A DNA stretch of 64,000 nucleotides, taken from assembly GCA_015654695.1 (NCBI GenBank), contig JAATGJ010000144.1:1-64000 (forward strand), read 5' to 3'. This stretch comes from Chitinophagales bacterium. Its GTDB lineage: Bacteria; Bacteroidota; Bacteroidia; Chitinophagales; Chitinophagaceae. The notes under the pieces are model-generated. The model searched no databases, had not been told where the DNA came from, and worked only from the letters and a program-made list of their open reading frames with translations. The translations under genes and the position numbers were made by a program. Shown in pieces: positions 43,793 through 51,899 of this stretch. Each line of letters starts with the position of its first letter. Within the stretch, counting starts at the first letter, position 1.

Positions 43793-43909
43793 CGTTTGAT
43801 TAGGCCCCTTTTATATTCAATTAAGGTAAAATGGTCAATGGATGTTTATGGGCACGAATCATATTACATAAATACGATGCGAAAATAGGTACATGCATTT
43901 ACCTGGCAT

Positions 43910-43932
43910 ATACCACAAAAGTGGTATTTTTT
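43910..43932. promoter_or_regulatory. Palindrome TACCACAAAAGTGGTA beside the response-regulator gene
   Basis: ATACCAC (43910-43916) and GTGGTAT (43921-43927) surround AAAA and are followed by a T run. The element could be a terminator hairpin. The similar site at 27073-27088, which has no T run, suggests a protein-binding palindrome instead. Confidence 0.45.
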
Positions 43933-43958
43933 GTTGCGGGCTTTGAAAAATGGGGTCT

Positions 43959-44600
43959 TTACCGGCCGAAATACTTGTTTACTGCCTCTACCCGGTTGCT
44001 GACATGCAGTTTTTCGTAAATGTGATAGACATGTTTTCTTACAGTTTCAGAGCTGAGAAACAATTGAGAGGCAATTTCCTTATACATCAAACCTTTGGAC
44101 AATTGTTCCAATATCTCCTTTTCCCGGTTGGTCAATAGGTTCAGGCTGCTTGTAGTGCCTGTTGTGGCTGGTTTATTTTGAAAAGCAGCTACTACTTTTC
44201 GGGCTATTTGGCTGCTCATGGGGGCGCCTCCCTGGTATAATTCGCGGATCGCCTCCAACAGCTTAGACGGCGCCGTCTTTTTTAAAATATAACCGCTGGC
44301 GCCTGCGCTCAGCGCTTCAAATATTTTCTCATCTTCTTCATATACCGTACACATCATGTAATTGGTAGCTGGCGTCTGTGGTTTCAGTACCCTTACACAA
44401 TCAATACCGCTTAAAGTGTCCCCGAGGTTGATGTCCATCAATACTACATCGGGCTTCAGGGATGGTATTTTATTGATGGCTTCTTCAGCCGTGCCGATAG
44501 TAGCAATGCACCTGAATCCGTCTGACATGGTGATGATCTCTTCCAATCCATTTCGTAGCTGCTTAATATCGTCAACTATGCAGACAGAAATTTCATTCAT
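43959..44600 (-). CDS. LuxR/NarL-family response regulator (orphan)
   Basis: A 213-residue protein: receiver domain (ISVCIVDDIKQLRNGLEEI, phospho-acceptor Asp56 in VVLMDINLGD, KKTAPSKLLEAI near its end) and a C-terminal LuxR-type helix-turn-helix (NLLTNREKEILEQLSKGLMYKEIASQLFLSSETVRKHVYHIYEKLHVSNRVEA). No kinase gene is adjacent; rsmG lies upstream on the same strand 53 bases away. The palindrome at 43910-43927 lies just beyond its stop codon. Confidence 0.93.
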   Translation of the reverse strand: MNEISVCIVDDIKQLRNGLEEIITMSDGFRCIATIGTAEEAINKIPSLKPDVVLMDINLGDTLSGIDCVRVLKPQTPATNYMMCTVYEEDEKIFEALSAGASGYILKKTAPSKLLEAIRELYQGGAPMSSQIARKVVAAFQNKPATTGTTSSLNLLTNREKEILEQLSKGLMYKEIASQLFLSSETVRKHVYHIYEKLHVSNRVEAVNKYFGR

Positions 44601-44653
44601 GGGCCAAAGGTCATGTTTAGTGAACAGACGGGCAATACTACTAACAGGTATTT

Positions 44654-45298
44654 TTAGCGGGGAACATACAAAATGTATTTTTCTCTGAAAAATTCTTCCG
44701 GGAAAATATCATGAATTTCCATAATGCGTGGACGGGTATCACTTTCTTGTATCTCTGATACCAGGTCGCCACCTTTCAGGCAGATAAGACCAGGTTTCAT
44801 AGTCGTGAGTTCAGAGTTACTTCCAGACTCCATATTTTTTCTCAAAAGAGGTTTACTCCATCGCCATAGGTCTTTCAAAGGTGCTACCGCCCTCGATACT
44901 ACGAAGTCAAACTTTCTTCCCATAATTTTTTCCACCCGGGTATGCTGAGTGGTGATATTTTTCAAACCAATACCTTCAGCTACAGCTTCGGTTACTTTTA
45001 ATTTTTTAGCAATACTGTCAACCATGTGAAATTTTACTTCAGGAAAAAAAATAGCTAACGCAATACCGGGAAAGCCCCCGCCGGTTCCAAGGTCAATTAT
45101 TTCTGAGCCGGGTTGAAATTCAAAAGCAGCAGCAATGCTGAGTGAATGCAAAACATGTTTTTCATACAGCCCATCTATATCTTTCCGGGAAATGACATTG
45201 ATCTTTTCATTCCATTCCTTGTACAAACTTTCCAGTGTTTTCAACTGGTCAAGTTGGTGTGCTGTAAAATCAGAAAAGTATTTAAGGATAATGTCCAT
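44654..45298 (-). CDS. rsmG: 16S rRNA (guanine527-N7)-methyltransferase RsmG (GidB)
   Basis: A 214-residue SAM-dependent methyltransferase. The N-terminal segment LYKEWNEKINVISRKDIDGLYEKHVLHSL and the SAM-binding motif IIDLGTGGGFPGIALAIFFP are diagnostic. Later motifs are MVDSIAKKLKVTEAVAEGIGLKNI and FDFVVSRAVAPLKDLWRW. Length is normal. It methylates G527 in the 530 loop of 16S rRNA. The upstream spacer holds ATTCAC-type simple repeats. Confidence 0.95.
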   Translation of the reverse strand: MDIILKYFSDFTAHQLDQLKTLESLYKEWNEKINVISRKDIDGLYEKHVLHSLSIAAAFEFQPGSEIIDLGTGGGFPGIALAIFFPEVKFHMVDSIAKKLKVTEAVAEGIGLKNITTQHTRVEKIMGRKFDFVVSRAVAPLKDLWRWSKPLLRKNMESGSNSELTTMKPGLICLKGGDLVSEIQESDTRPRIMEIHDIFPEEFFREKYILYVPR

Positions 45299-45303
45299 AA
45301 CAA

Positions 45304-45386
45304 ATTGTGAATGGTGAATAGTCAGTGGTGAATGTAAGTTAATGGTATAAGAGAGAGAGACGGTTCACCAATACCTATTCACTACC
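45304..45386. repeat. GTGAATGGTGAATAG-type spacer between rsmG and the glycosyltransferase gene
   Basis: GTGAATGGTGAATAGTCAGT with GGTGAATG follows rsmG, and the inverse GGTTCACCAATACCTATTCA lies 40 bases further. The motif is the reverse complement of the spacer at 6714-6762. Confidence 0.6.
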
Positions 45387-45391
45387 CGCTT

Positions 45392-46513
45392 TTAACTCCA
45401 GTTCCTTTTCGCCTTTCTCCATAATGCCGGGGCAAAGATGATATAATAAAGAAACATCCAGATATCCAGTACTACAAACCAGGGCCATAGATCTTTTTCC
45501 CCCATTTTTCCCATGGATTTATATAACATATAACCCTGTACTAAAAGACGTAATGCGAAAAGCCCAATGGCGAAACGCCAGTCATAAAAAATAATAGTAG
45601 CCATGAACAGCGGATAAAAAAGAAATTGCGTACCTACATATAAGCCCAGTAGGAATTTGTGTTTAGATTTATAGAACCTCGCTGTTGTGTAATGTCTTGA
45701 TTTTTGCTTTAGCCATGCAGCCCAGGTTTTTTTTGGAACGGAGCGGGTGACTGCTTCCGGATCAATGATGATCGCTGTATTTTTTTTGGTAGCTACTTTA
45801 TTGATGAAGAGATCATCATCGCCGCTGGGTATATGATTAATAGAAGAAAACCCCTTATTGCGAAAAAATAAATCTTTTTTATAGGAAAGATTCCTTCCTA
45901 CGCCCATGTACGGAATGCCGGCCAGTGCATACGAAAGATACTGAAGCGCTGTATGAAAAGTTTCAAAGCGGATAAGTTTATTCAGTATTCCGGGGCGTTT
46001 ATGGTAAGCGCCATAGCCTAATACTATTTCAATATCATCATCATAAGCATCCTGCATTTTTTGTATCCAGAATTCACTGGCAGGTACACAATCCGCATCT
46101 GTCAGCAGCAGCACTTCATGCCTTGATTCTTTAATACCAATGGATAAGGGATATTTTTTTCCGGAAATCAGTTTGGCTTCCTGCGTCAGTTCTACCACAT
46201 TCAATGATTTGAATGTCTTTTTTAACTCCTGCAAAATGTATTTGGAATCATCAACGGAGTTGTCATTTACCGCTACTACTTCATAAGTACTGCGATAGTT
46301 TTGAACTAATACTCCCGGCAAATTGCGGGCAAGGTTTTCATCTTCATCCCTGGCGCAAATGATAACAGAGACGGGATGTTGCTGCGACTTTATTTTCTCC
46401 TTTGGTTTGTAAAAAGCTATCCGGCTGAAGAACCAGGCGTAATAAAAAACCTGTATAGCGGTAGCAGCGACGAAACAATACAAGATAATCTCTTCCCAGT
46501 TAGTTAGTAGCAT
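45392..46513 (-). CDS. Family 2 glycosyltransferase, membrane bound
   Basis: An approximately 373-residue processive-type GT2 protein. An N-terminal membrane helix (IILYCFVAATAIQVFYYAWFF) is followed by the GT-A domain: HPVSVIICARDEDENLARNL, EVVAVNDNSVDDSKYIL, LLLTDADCVPASEFWI (DxD-like), GDDDLFINKVA and the QKSRHYTTARF motif in place of QxxRW. C-terminal membrane helices follow. The frame opens at 46585, but Met at 46513 starts just before the first helix and is preferred. The acceptor is unknown; a cell-surface glycan or lipid role is likely. Confidence 0.88.
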   Translation of the reverse strand: MLLTNWEEIILYCFVAATAIQVFYYAWFFSRIAFYKPKEKIKSQQHPVSVIICARDEDENLARNLPGVLVQNYRSTYEVVAVNDNSVDDSKYILQELKKTFKSLNVVELTQEAKLISGKKYPLSIGIKESRHEVLLLTDADCVPASEFWIQKMQDAYDDDIEIVLGYGAYHKRPGILNKLIRFETFHTALQYLSYALAGIPYMGVGRNLSYKKDLFFRNKGFSSINHIPSGDDDLFINKVATKKNTAIIIDPEAVTRSVPKKTWAAWLKQKSRHYTTARFYKSKHKFLLGLYVGTQFLFYPLFMATIIFYDWRFAIGLFALRLLVQGYMLYKSMGKMGEKDLWPWFVVLDIWMFLYYIIFAPALWRKAKRNWS

Positions 46514-46685
46514 GGCCGCGAAGGTAATCAAGATAAGGCACAAGACACAAGAGAAACACAAGGCAGTATAGTAAGTGTATGACAATGCACTTTTTTTATT
46601 ATATTTTATATGCTGAAATCACCTTTCTTTCCGGTAACCTGAATCTTGTTTCTTCTATACTGTTTCATGTACCTTGCAGGCTTTT

Positions 46686-47825
46686 ATGGCAGCATTACAA
46701 TTTCAACTTCAACATACTGACGCAGGGAGTAAGGCAAGAACCGGCAAAATAACTACCGATCATGGTGAGATACTAACTCCTATCTTCATGCCAGTAGGCA
46801 CAACCGGAAGTGTAAAGGCCGTCACCCAACAACAATTGCTCAATGATGTAAAAGCGCAGATCATCCTGGGAAATACCTATCATTTATATTTGCGGCCGGG
46901 ATTGGAAGTATTGGAAAAAGGAGGTGGCCTGCACCATTTCAACGGATGGCATAAACCGATACTGACTGATAGCGGTGGCTACCAGGTTTTTTCACTGGCA
47001 GGCACCCGCAAGATAAAAGAAGAAGGGGTTACTTTCCAATCACATATTGACGGATCAAAACATCTGTTTACACCGGAAATAGTCATGGACATTCAGCGTA
47101 GTATTGGTGGTGATATCATCATGGCCTTTGATGAATGCCCACCCGGAGGTTGTGAATTTACTTATGCCAAAACTTCCCTGGAACTTACGAACCGCTGGCT
47201 GGATCGCTGTTTCGCCCGTTTCAATACTACAGATGATAAATACGGTTATACCCAAAATCTTTTTCCGATAGTACAAGGAGGAACTTACAAAGACCTGCGG
47301 AAGCAATCCTGCGAATATGTTGCTTCCAGAGAGGCAACGGGTAATGCCATTGGTGGCCTGAGTGTTGGCGAGCCAGAGCCCGTGATGTATGAAATTTGCG
47401 AGTGGTGTTGTGATCACTTACCAAAAGAAAAGCCCCGCTACCTGATGGGAGTAGGTACACCCTGGAATATCCTGGAATGTATCGGCATGGGCATTGATAT
47501 GTTTGATTGTGTAATGCCAACGCGTAACGGAAGAAACGCTATGCTTTTTACCACGCGGGGAGTTATTAATATTGATAATAAAAAATGGGAGTTTGATCTT
47601 TCACCGATTGATGAGGGATTAGACTGTGAGACCAGTAATTATTACTCTAAGGCCTATTTACGCCACCTGATGAAATCAAAGGAGATACTTGGGCTTACCA
47701 TTGCCAGTGTTCATAATCTTGCATTGTATTTATGGCTGGTAGGTGAAGCAAGAAAACATATTGAGCAGGGAGATTTTGCCGGATGGAAAAAGGAGATGGT
47801 GGAAATATTGAAACGAAGGCTATAG
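46686..47825 (+). CDS. tgt: Queuine tRNA-guanine transglycosylase
   Basis: Exchanges G34 of tRNAs with GUN anticodons for preQ1. It has 379 residues from ATG 46686; the frame opens four codons earlier at a TTG. Motifs include TPIFMPVGTTGSVKAVT, LTDSGGYQVFSL with the catalytic Asp, IVQGGTYKDLRKQS, IGGLSVGEPEP, YLMGVGTPWNILE and FDCVMPTRNGRN with the nucleophilic Asp. The zinc-binding CxCxxC site is degenerate (LDCETSNYY). The last Leu codon overlaps the stop of the convergent response-regulator gene. Confidence 0.95.
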   Translation: MAALQFQLQHTDAGSKARTGKITTDHGEILTPIFMPVGTTGSVKAVTQQQLLNDVKAQIILGNTYHLYLRPGLEVLEKGGGLHHFNGWHKPILTDSGGYQVFSLAGTRKIKEEGVTFQSHIDGSKHLFTPEIVMDIQRSIGGDIIMAFDECPPGGCEFTYAKTSLELTNRWLDRCFARFNTTDDKYGYTQNLFPIVQGGTYKDLRKQSCEYVASREATGNAIGGLSVGEPEPVMYEICEWCCDHLPKEKPRYLMGVGTPWNILECIGMGIDMFDCVMPTRNGRNAMLFTTRGVINIDNKKWEFDLSPIDEGLDCETSNYYSKAYLRHLMKSKEILGLTIASVHNLALYLWLVGEARKHIEQGDFAGWKKEMVEILKRRL

Positions 47826-48482
47826 CTTGTATAATCCGTATTTGATGGCAAATATTACCAGCCCGATGCGGGATTGCACTTTAAGTTTCTTTAAAAGCTC
47901 ATCCCGGTAATTGTCAACCGTACGGGGGCTTATTTCCATTTTCTGCGCTATTTCTTTATAGGTTATTTCTGTACAGGCCAGTTGCAGAAAGGTCAGTTCA
48001 TTTTCTGTGAGAGAAGTTACCAACGAAACTTCATTTATCTTATGATCTTTTTCGGTAACGTAGTTGAGCATTTTATGGCTCACGAGGTCATTCATAAAAA
48101 AACCAGTGTCGCGGATACTATCCAGCGCCTGCCTGAATACAGCCGGCTTGCTGTCTTTAAGAATATAACCCCTGGCGCCTCTTTTCAGCATGCTGATGAT
48201 AATGGTATCTACATCCATTACGCTCAACACGAGTATTTTTGCAGCGGGGAGATTTTTTTTTATCCATTCAGCGGTTTCCAGTCCATTCATTTCCGGCATG
48301 GTAATATCAAGGAGTACAATATCGGGAGCCGGGAATGTTTTTAACTGATCAATGAATTCTTTTCCGTTGGCAGCTTCAAAGAGTACAGCATATTCTTCAA
48401 ATGAGGTGATTAATGCAGCAAGACCATTACGAAGCAGGGTGTGGTCGTCAACCAATGCGATCTGTGTAATATTGTTAGCCAA
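47820..48482 (-). CDS. LuxR/NarL-family response regulator of the 48-50 kb operon
   Basis: Receiver domain (ITQIALVDDHTLLRNGLAALI, phospho-acceptor Asp59 in IVLLDITMPEMNG, LKDSKPAVFRQAL) followed by a LuxR-type DNA-binding domain (LTENELTFLQLACTEITYKEIAQKMEISPRTVDNYRDELLKKLKVQSRIGLVI). The frame has no ATG near the receiver start. TTG at 48482 gives MANNITQIALVDDH and an eight-base overlap with the kinase stop; a TTG at 48503 is the alternative. It is the last gene of a four-gene operon with its cognate kinase. The stop TAG overlaps the 3' end of tgt. Confidence 0.92.
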   Translation of the reverse strand: MANNITQIALVDDHTLLRNGLAALITSFEEYAVLFEAANGKEFIDQLKTFPAPDIVLLDITMPEMNGLETAEWIKKNLPAAKILVLSVMDVDTIIISMLKRGARGYILKDSKPAVFRQALDSIRDTGFFMNDLVSHKMLNYVTEKDHKINEVSLVTSLTENELTFLQLACTEITYKEIAQKMEISPRTVDNYRDELLKKLKVQSRIGLVIFAIKYGLYKL

Positions 48483-49254
48483 CTTTATCTGTTTTAATAG
48501 CAATGGTTACCAATGTTCCTTTTCCGGGCTCACTGTCAATGGCGATAGTGGCATTGATCATTTTAGCCCGGTTCTCTAAGTTACGTAATCCGGCACCATT
48601 GGAAACAGACTTGCTGTCAAAACCCTTTCCATTATCCTGTATCCAAATTAATAACTGGCCGTTTTGTTTTTCTGTTTCAAAAGATATTGTATCGGCGGCG
48701 GCATGTTTAGTGATATTATTGATCACTTCCTGTATCATGCGGAATAAGATGATAGGTTTGTCATTTCCAAGAGGCGGCAGGTCATCACTTATTTTACAAT
48801 GGGTTGTATATTTCCCGGTATGCTGTAGTTGCTGTAGTAATTTAATTACCGGCAAGTGCCATCCGTTAATGCGTATATGATCTGCATCAAGCGAATGACT
48901 AAGGTTTCGCAGGTCAACAAGTGCTTTTGTCAGGATATCGTCCATCATCGCTATTTTGATGGCATCATCCGGGGCTTTTAGCGTATTAAGATTAATGCTG
49001 ACCAGGCTCAGTACCTGGCCAATATTATCATGGAGCTCCTGGCTGATATGATGAAAGGTCTGCTCCTGTATTTCAAGCTTGGACTGGAGCAATGCTTGCT
49101 CAAATTGTATGTTCATCCTTTCTTTTTCCAGCAGCAGTTTGTTTTTTCTTTTCAGGTAAATCCGGAAAAGCATGAATACGGCCACCATCAGCAGCAATAT
49201 AAAGAGGCTGGAAAAAAGGATAGGCAGAACGAAATCTAGTTTTTCTTTTTGCAT
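48475..49254 (-). CDS. HisKA_3-type sensor histidine kinase
   Basis: About 259 residues from ATG 49254. One membrane helix (VLPILFSSLFILLLMVAVFMLF, about 9-30) is followed by a coiled-coil region and a HisKA_3 dimerisation domain with phospho-acceptor His75 in ISQELHDNIGQVLSLV. The ATPase domain has QEVINNITKHA, WIQDNGKGFD and GAGLRNLENRAKMINA. There is almost no periplasmic sensor, so the upstream membrane protein may sense the signal. It overlaps the upstream membrane-protein gene by 19 bases and the downstream regulator by about eight. Confidence 0.92.
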   Translation of the reverse strand: MQKEKLDFVLPILFSSLFILLLMVAVFMLFRIYLKRKNKLLLEKERMNIQFEQALLQSKLEIQEQTFHHISQELHDNIGQVLSLVSINLNTLKAPDDAIKIAMMDDILTKALVDLRNLSHSLDADHIRINGWHLPVIKLLQQLQHTGKYTTHCKISDDLPPLGNDKPIILFRMIQEVINNITKHAAADTISFETEKQNGQLLIWIQDNGKGFDSKSVSNGAGLRNLENRAKMINATIAIDSEPGKGTLVTIAIKTDKVG

Positions 49255-49892
49255 AAATAAAAAGCGTAGCTGAAGCAACTGTACATGAAAATACTCATTA
49301 CCTGGGGTATTACCTGGTACAGTTTTAGACCGAAAAGAGTAGAATGGTCAGCTACCAAATATTTTTGAAAGTTGATAGAAATACTGACCACGGGATAAAA
49401 AATAACAATACCAATTGTGATCCATACTACGGGACGCCAGTATTTTTCTTCTGCCAGGTTATCCAGGTAAAAAAAACGAAACAGGAACAATATTCCATAG
49501 AAAGTAATGACAAAACCCCGGGCCAGTGTCAGGTAACTACTTGTGGTAACAATGGATTCAAGAAAAAAATAGTTAGCCAGTGTAAAACCAAGATAAGCAA
49601 GCGTAAGCCATATCATTAGCTTACGCAATGGCTCCATAAATGGTATATGATAGTATATCCAGAAAAAAACAACAGCACTAATGGGCCTGTAAATATTATA
49701 AACGACTGCGTTAGATGCAGTATGATATAGTTGATTAATAGTTACAAGGGTAGTTTCCTGGATAAATACATATAAAAGGTATGGAATCAGGATACGGAGA
49801 TGCCTGCTATGAAGCTGCTTTCGGTAAACACCTGCCATTACAGCACTGAAAAGAATGCTGGCCAGGTATGGTAAAGTAAATATCAGGCTCAT
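49236..49892 (-). CDS. Polytopic membrane protein encoded with the kinase
   Basis: A 218-residue protein with about seven hydrophobic segments (for example LIFTLPYLASILFSAVMAGVY, LMIWLTLAYLGFTLANYFFL, GFVITFYGILFLFRFFYL, PVVWITIGIVIFYPVVSI and VMSIFMYSCFSYAFYL). I know no function. The arrangement membrane protein-kinase-regulator with overlapping ends suggests that it provides the sensory input for the poorly sensing kinase. Its start overlaps the stop of the 112-residue gene by one base (TAATG). Confidence 0.8.
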   Translation of the reverse strand: MSLIFTLPYLASILFSAVMAGVYRKQLHSRHLRILIPYLLYVFIQETTLVTINQLYHTASNAVVYNIYRPISAVVFFWIYYHIPFMEPLRKLMIWLTLAYLGFTLANYFFLESIVTTSSYLTLARGFVITFYGILFLFRFFYLDNLAEEKYWRPVVWITIGIVIFYPVVSISINFQKYLVADHSTLFGLKLYQVIPQVMSIFMYSCFSYAFYLCKKKN

Positions 49893-50230
49893 TATGGATT
49901 TCCCGATCCGTCATTATATGGATTAGTGCGGTTGCCTCCTCCACCCTTTCCTTCTATGGGATCGGTAACCGGGTTGCCGTCTTTATAGGGCCATAATATA
50001 ACGGTGGTCCGGCCTGCCTGGGCATGTCCTTCCGGGTAAAGGCCCATGAACACTCTCAGTTCATCTGCCTTTGGCATTACTCCAGCCAGCCATTCCATGA
50101 CTGCACTGCCGGTAAAAGATACACTCTGCGTTTGCTTTTTCATATCCACGCCCAGCTTTGTCATGTAGTCAAAATAATCTTTGATCATGACATCGGCGGT
50201 GCCGGCGGGAATTGGTTTTCCTGTTGTCAT
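49892..50230 (-). CDS. Small hypothetical protein, first gene of the two-component operon
   Basis: A 112-residue soluble protein: TTGKPIPAGTADVMIKDYFDYMTKLGVDMKKQTQSVSFTGSAVMEWLAG, then DELRVFMGLYPEGHAQAGRTTVILWPY and a Gly/Asn-rich tail (EGKGGGGNRTNPYNDGSG). No signal peptide is seen. I do not recognise a family. It is translationally coupled to the membrane protein and preceded by a promoter and by three 23-bp-spaced repeats, so it may be the main output or a modulator of the system. Confidence 0.75.
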   Translation of the reverse strand: MTTGKPIPAGTADVMIKDYFDYMTKLGVDMKKQTQSVSFTGSAVMEWLAGVMPKADELRVFMGLYPEGHAQAGRTTVILWPYKDGNPVTDPIEGKGGGGNRTNPYNDGSGNP

Positions 50231-50259
50231 AAAATAAAAGGTTTTGGTGATTTGTACTG

Positions 50260-50289
50260 AAAAGGTAAAGAAGACATGGCTATTTACAA
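50260..50289 (-). promoter_or_regulatory. Promoter of the two-component operon
   Basis: On the minus strand TTG (50287-50289) and TACCTTTT (50260-50267, one mismatch to TAnnTTTG) have a 19-base spacer. The -7 box ends 29 bases before the ATG at 50230. The iterons at 50307-50366 lie directly upstream of the -33 region, as activator sites would. Confidence 0.55.
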
Positions 50290-50306
50290 TAGTATAAAAG
50301 GAAAAA

Positions 50307-50366
50307 GGGTGAAAAAACGGTAAATGGCAGGGTGAAAAAACCCTGTTTAACCGGGTGAAAAAACCC
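50307..50366. promoter_or_regulatory. Three GGGTGAAAAAACCC iterons at exact 23-bp spacing
   Basis: Copies start at 50307, 50330 and 50353. Copies 2 and 3 read GGGTGAAAAAACCC, and copy 1 reads GGGTGAAAAAACGG. Each is quasi-palindromic (GGGT...ACCC), and copy 2 extends to CAGGGT/ACCCTG. They sit about 20-80 bases upstream of the operon's -33 box. They are likely binding sites for a dimeric regulator, plausibly the operon's own LuxR-type protein. Confidence 0.6.
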
Positions 50367-50469
50367 TTGACTTGTATTGGTAAATTGATCCATATTTACA
50401 ATAAGGATTATCTACATCCATTTACCATTAGACCGAAAGAAAATTCCCGGGACCAGTGCCCGTTCATAA

Positions 50470-50506
50470 CATCTGTCGCCTGTGAGCGATTTACAGGCGG
50501 CAGATG
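50470..50506. repeat. Long hairpin with 14-bp arms
   Basis: CATCTGTCGCCTGT (50470-50483) pairs with ACAGGCGGCAGATG (50493-50506) with one mismatch around a nine-base loop. No T run follows directly. It could be a REP-like palindrome or a structured RNA end. It is part of a 737-base gap with further palindromes, ACCATTAATTAATTGGT (50581-50597) and GTGCAAA/TTTGCAC (50616-50658). Confidence 0.65.
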
Positions 50507-50711
50507 ATTTTGAAAAGACCCCTCTTCACATGATCTATCCTATCCTTCTAAACTTCAGTTAAATTTCCCCTGCATCCTGTACCATTAATTAATTGGTGAC
50601 TGAAAAGTATTACCTGTGCAAAAGGTGAAAACACGGTGTGGAATTGGGTGATTTGCACCTTGAAAGAATAACCAGCAGCAAGCAACTTTGAAGTATGATT
50701 CATTGATTAAA

Positions 50712-50903
50712 AAGCAAAAGATCCCGAAAGAAAAACAGACCGGTAACAAGACTGGCAAATAGTCGGCGTATCTACGAACAATTGCTTCGTGATGGAATTG
50801 ACGTGTTGCTATTATTGACAACGGCCAGGCCATTAATAGCAAGTCTACATGGGATAAAGATGCGAATGTGAACTATGTGTGGAGCGGAGAGGTAATCAGA
50901 TAA
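50712..50903 (+). pseudogene. Decayed coding remnant
   Basis: Protein-like sequence switches between two frames. RRIYEQLLRDGIDV (from about 50764) continues after a one-base shift near 50806 as IIDNGQAINSKSTWDKDANV then NYVWSGEVIR, ending at TAA 50901-50903. A Lys/Gln-rich stretch precedes it in the second frame. The codon use and the ordered residues suggest a former gene broken by indels. I cannot name its family. Confidence 0.35.
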
Positions 50904-50967
50904 ATTAAAAAACCGAAAGCCGAAAAGGGAATTACCGAATAGGCACAAAACAAGAATATTTATTGAA

Positions 50968-51888
50968 ATGAGGAAGCTGAGAAAAAGTGAAATACTTTTT
51001 TTGGAAAAACAAAGCCAAAAATTACTTCCCAAATGGAGGAAGGAAATTACAAAGAATATTGTCGGTGTTCATTTTGGTAATAAAATGAAAAAATCGAAAG
51101 AGGGAAGTGTGCTTGCTATTGTATTCCATGTAAAACACAAACTTGAGCATCCGATAAAACCGATACCAAAGTTTGTAAAAGTGAAAATGGAAGACGGTAA
51201 AGTAAAAGACATACCAACAGATGTAATCCAGACAGGGACGACAAAATTATTGTCATTGCACATGGGTGACAAAGCAAAGTCAAGGGAAACGAGTATGGAC
51301 GATTATGGCACAGCTGGTTTATTCATGAAAAAGGGCGCTAACTATTATATGTGCTCAAATATGCATGTTTTAGCACCCCAGTTTATCTCACGTGGAAGTG
51401 TACAAATACCTGAAGGAAGTCAGCGATTAAATGTCAGAATTTATAATAGTGAGGATACAGCTTTTGCCTTTTTAGAAAAAGCCAGTTTTCAATCCATTGA
51501 TCTCGCCATGGCAAAAATTGAAAGACCAAGTTTATTGACTAATAAGATCAGGTCAATTGGCAATATTTCCGGTGAAGCAAATATTGGAGCGATAAAACGG
51601 GGAGAAAGAGTTAGTATTTATGGCGCTACTTCAGGCTTTATGAATGGAACTATTGAAAAACTGAATATTGCGAAGTATGTCGAATACGACGGAAAAGAAA
51701 CATTAATTAGGAATCTGATTGCCATTAAATGTGATGCCACTTTCGGTGACTCTGGAAGCCCCGTTGTATTGCGCGGAATAAATGCTGTAGTAGGTATCCT
51801 TGTAAGCATGGATGATGAATATGTCTACCTTATTACTATCGATACGATTAAAACATTTACTAAGGCTCAACTAATAATTATACACTAA
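50968..51888 (+). CDS. Trypsin-fold serine peptidase without signal peptide
   Basis: A 306-residue protein. The catalytic triad can be placed: His133 in CSNMHVLA, Asp178 in SIDLAMAKI, and Ser262 in FGDSGSPVV, the chymotrypsin-family signature. Residues 30-90 (NIVGVHFGNKMKKSKEGSVLAIVFHV...IPTDVIQTG) resemble the N-terminal module of bacterial Nal1-like trypsin-fold proteins. There is no signal peptide or membrane helix, so it should act in the cytoplasm unless exported otherwise. It is the first gene of a tight operon with two exported proteins (11- and 5-base gaps). Confidence 0.8.
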   Translation: MRKLRKSEILFLEKQSQKLLPKWRKEITKNIVGVHFGNKMKKSKEGSVLAIVFHVKHKLEHPIKPIPKFVKVKMEDGKVKDIPTDVIQTGTTKLLSLHMGDKAKSRETSMDDYGTAGLFMKKGANYYMCSNMHVLAPQFISRGSVQIPEGSQRLNVRIYNSEDTAFAFLEKASFQSIDLAMAKIERPSLLTNKIRSIGNISGEANIGAIKRGERVSIYGATSGFMNGTIEKLNIAKYVEYDGKETLIRNLIAIKCDATFGDSGSPVVLRGINAVVGILVSMDDEYVYLITIDTIKTFTKAQLIIIH

Positions 51889-51899
51889 AACATACAATT

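Noticed and set aside
43831-44138. Small plus-strand frames around 43831-44138
   Set aside because: They overlap the response-regulator gene or palindromes and have no protein-like features.
50307-50366. Iterons as a CRISPR array or plasmid origin
   Set aside because: Only three copies with 9-base gaps are present, no cas or rep genes are near, and the position upstream of an operon promoter fits regulatory sites better.
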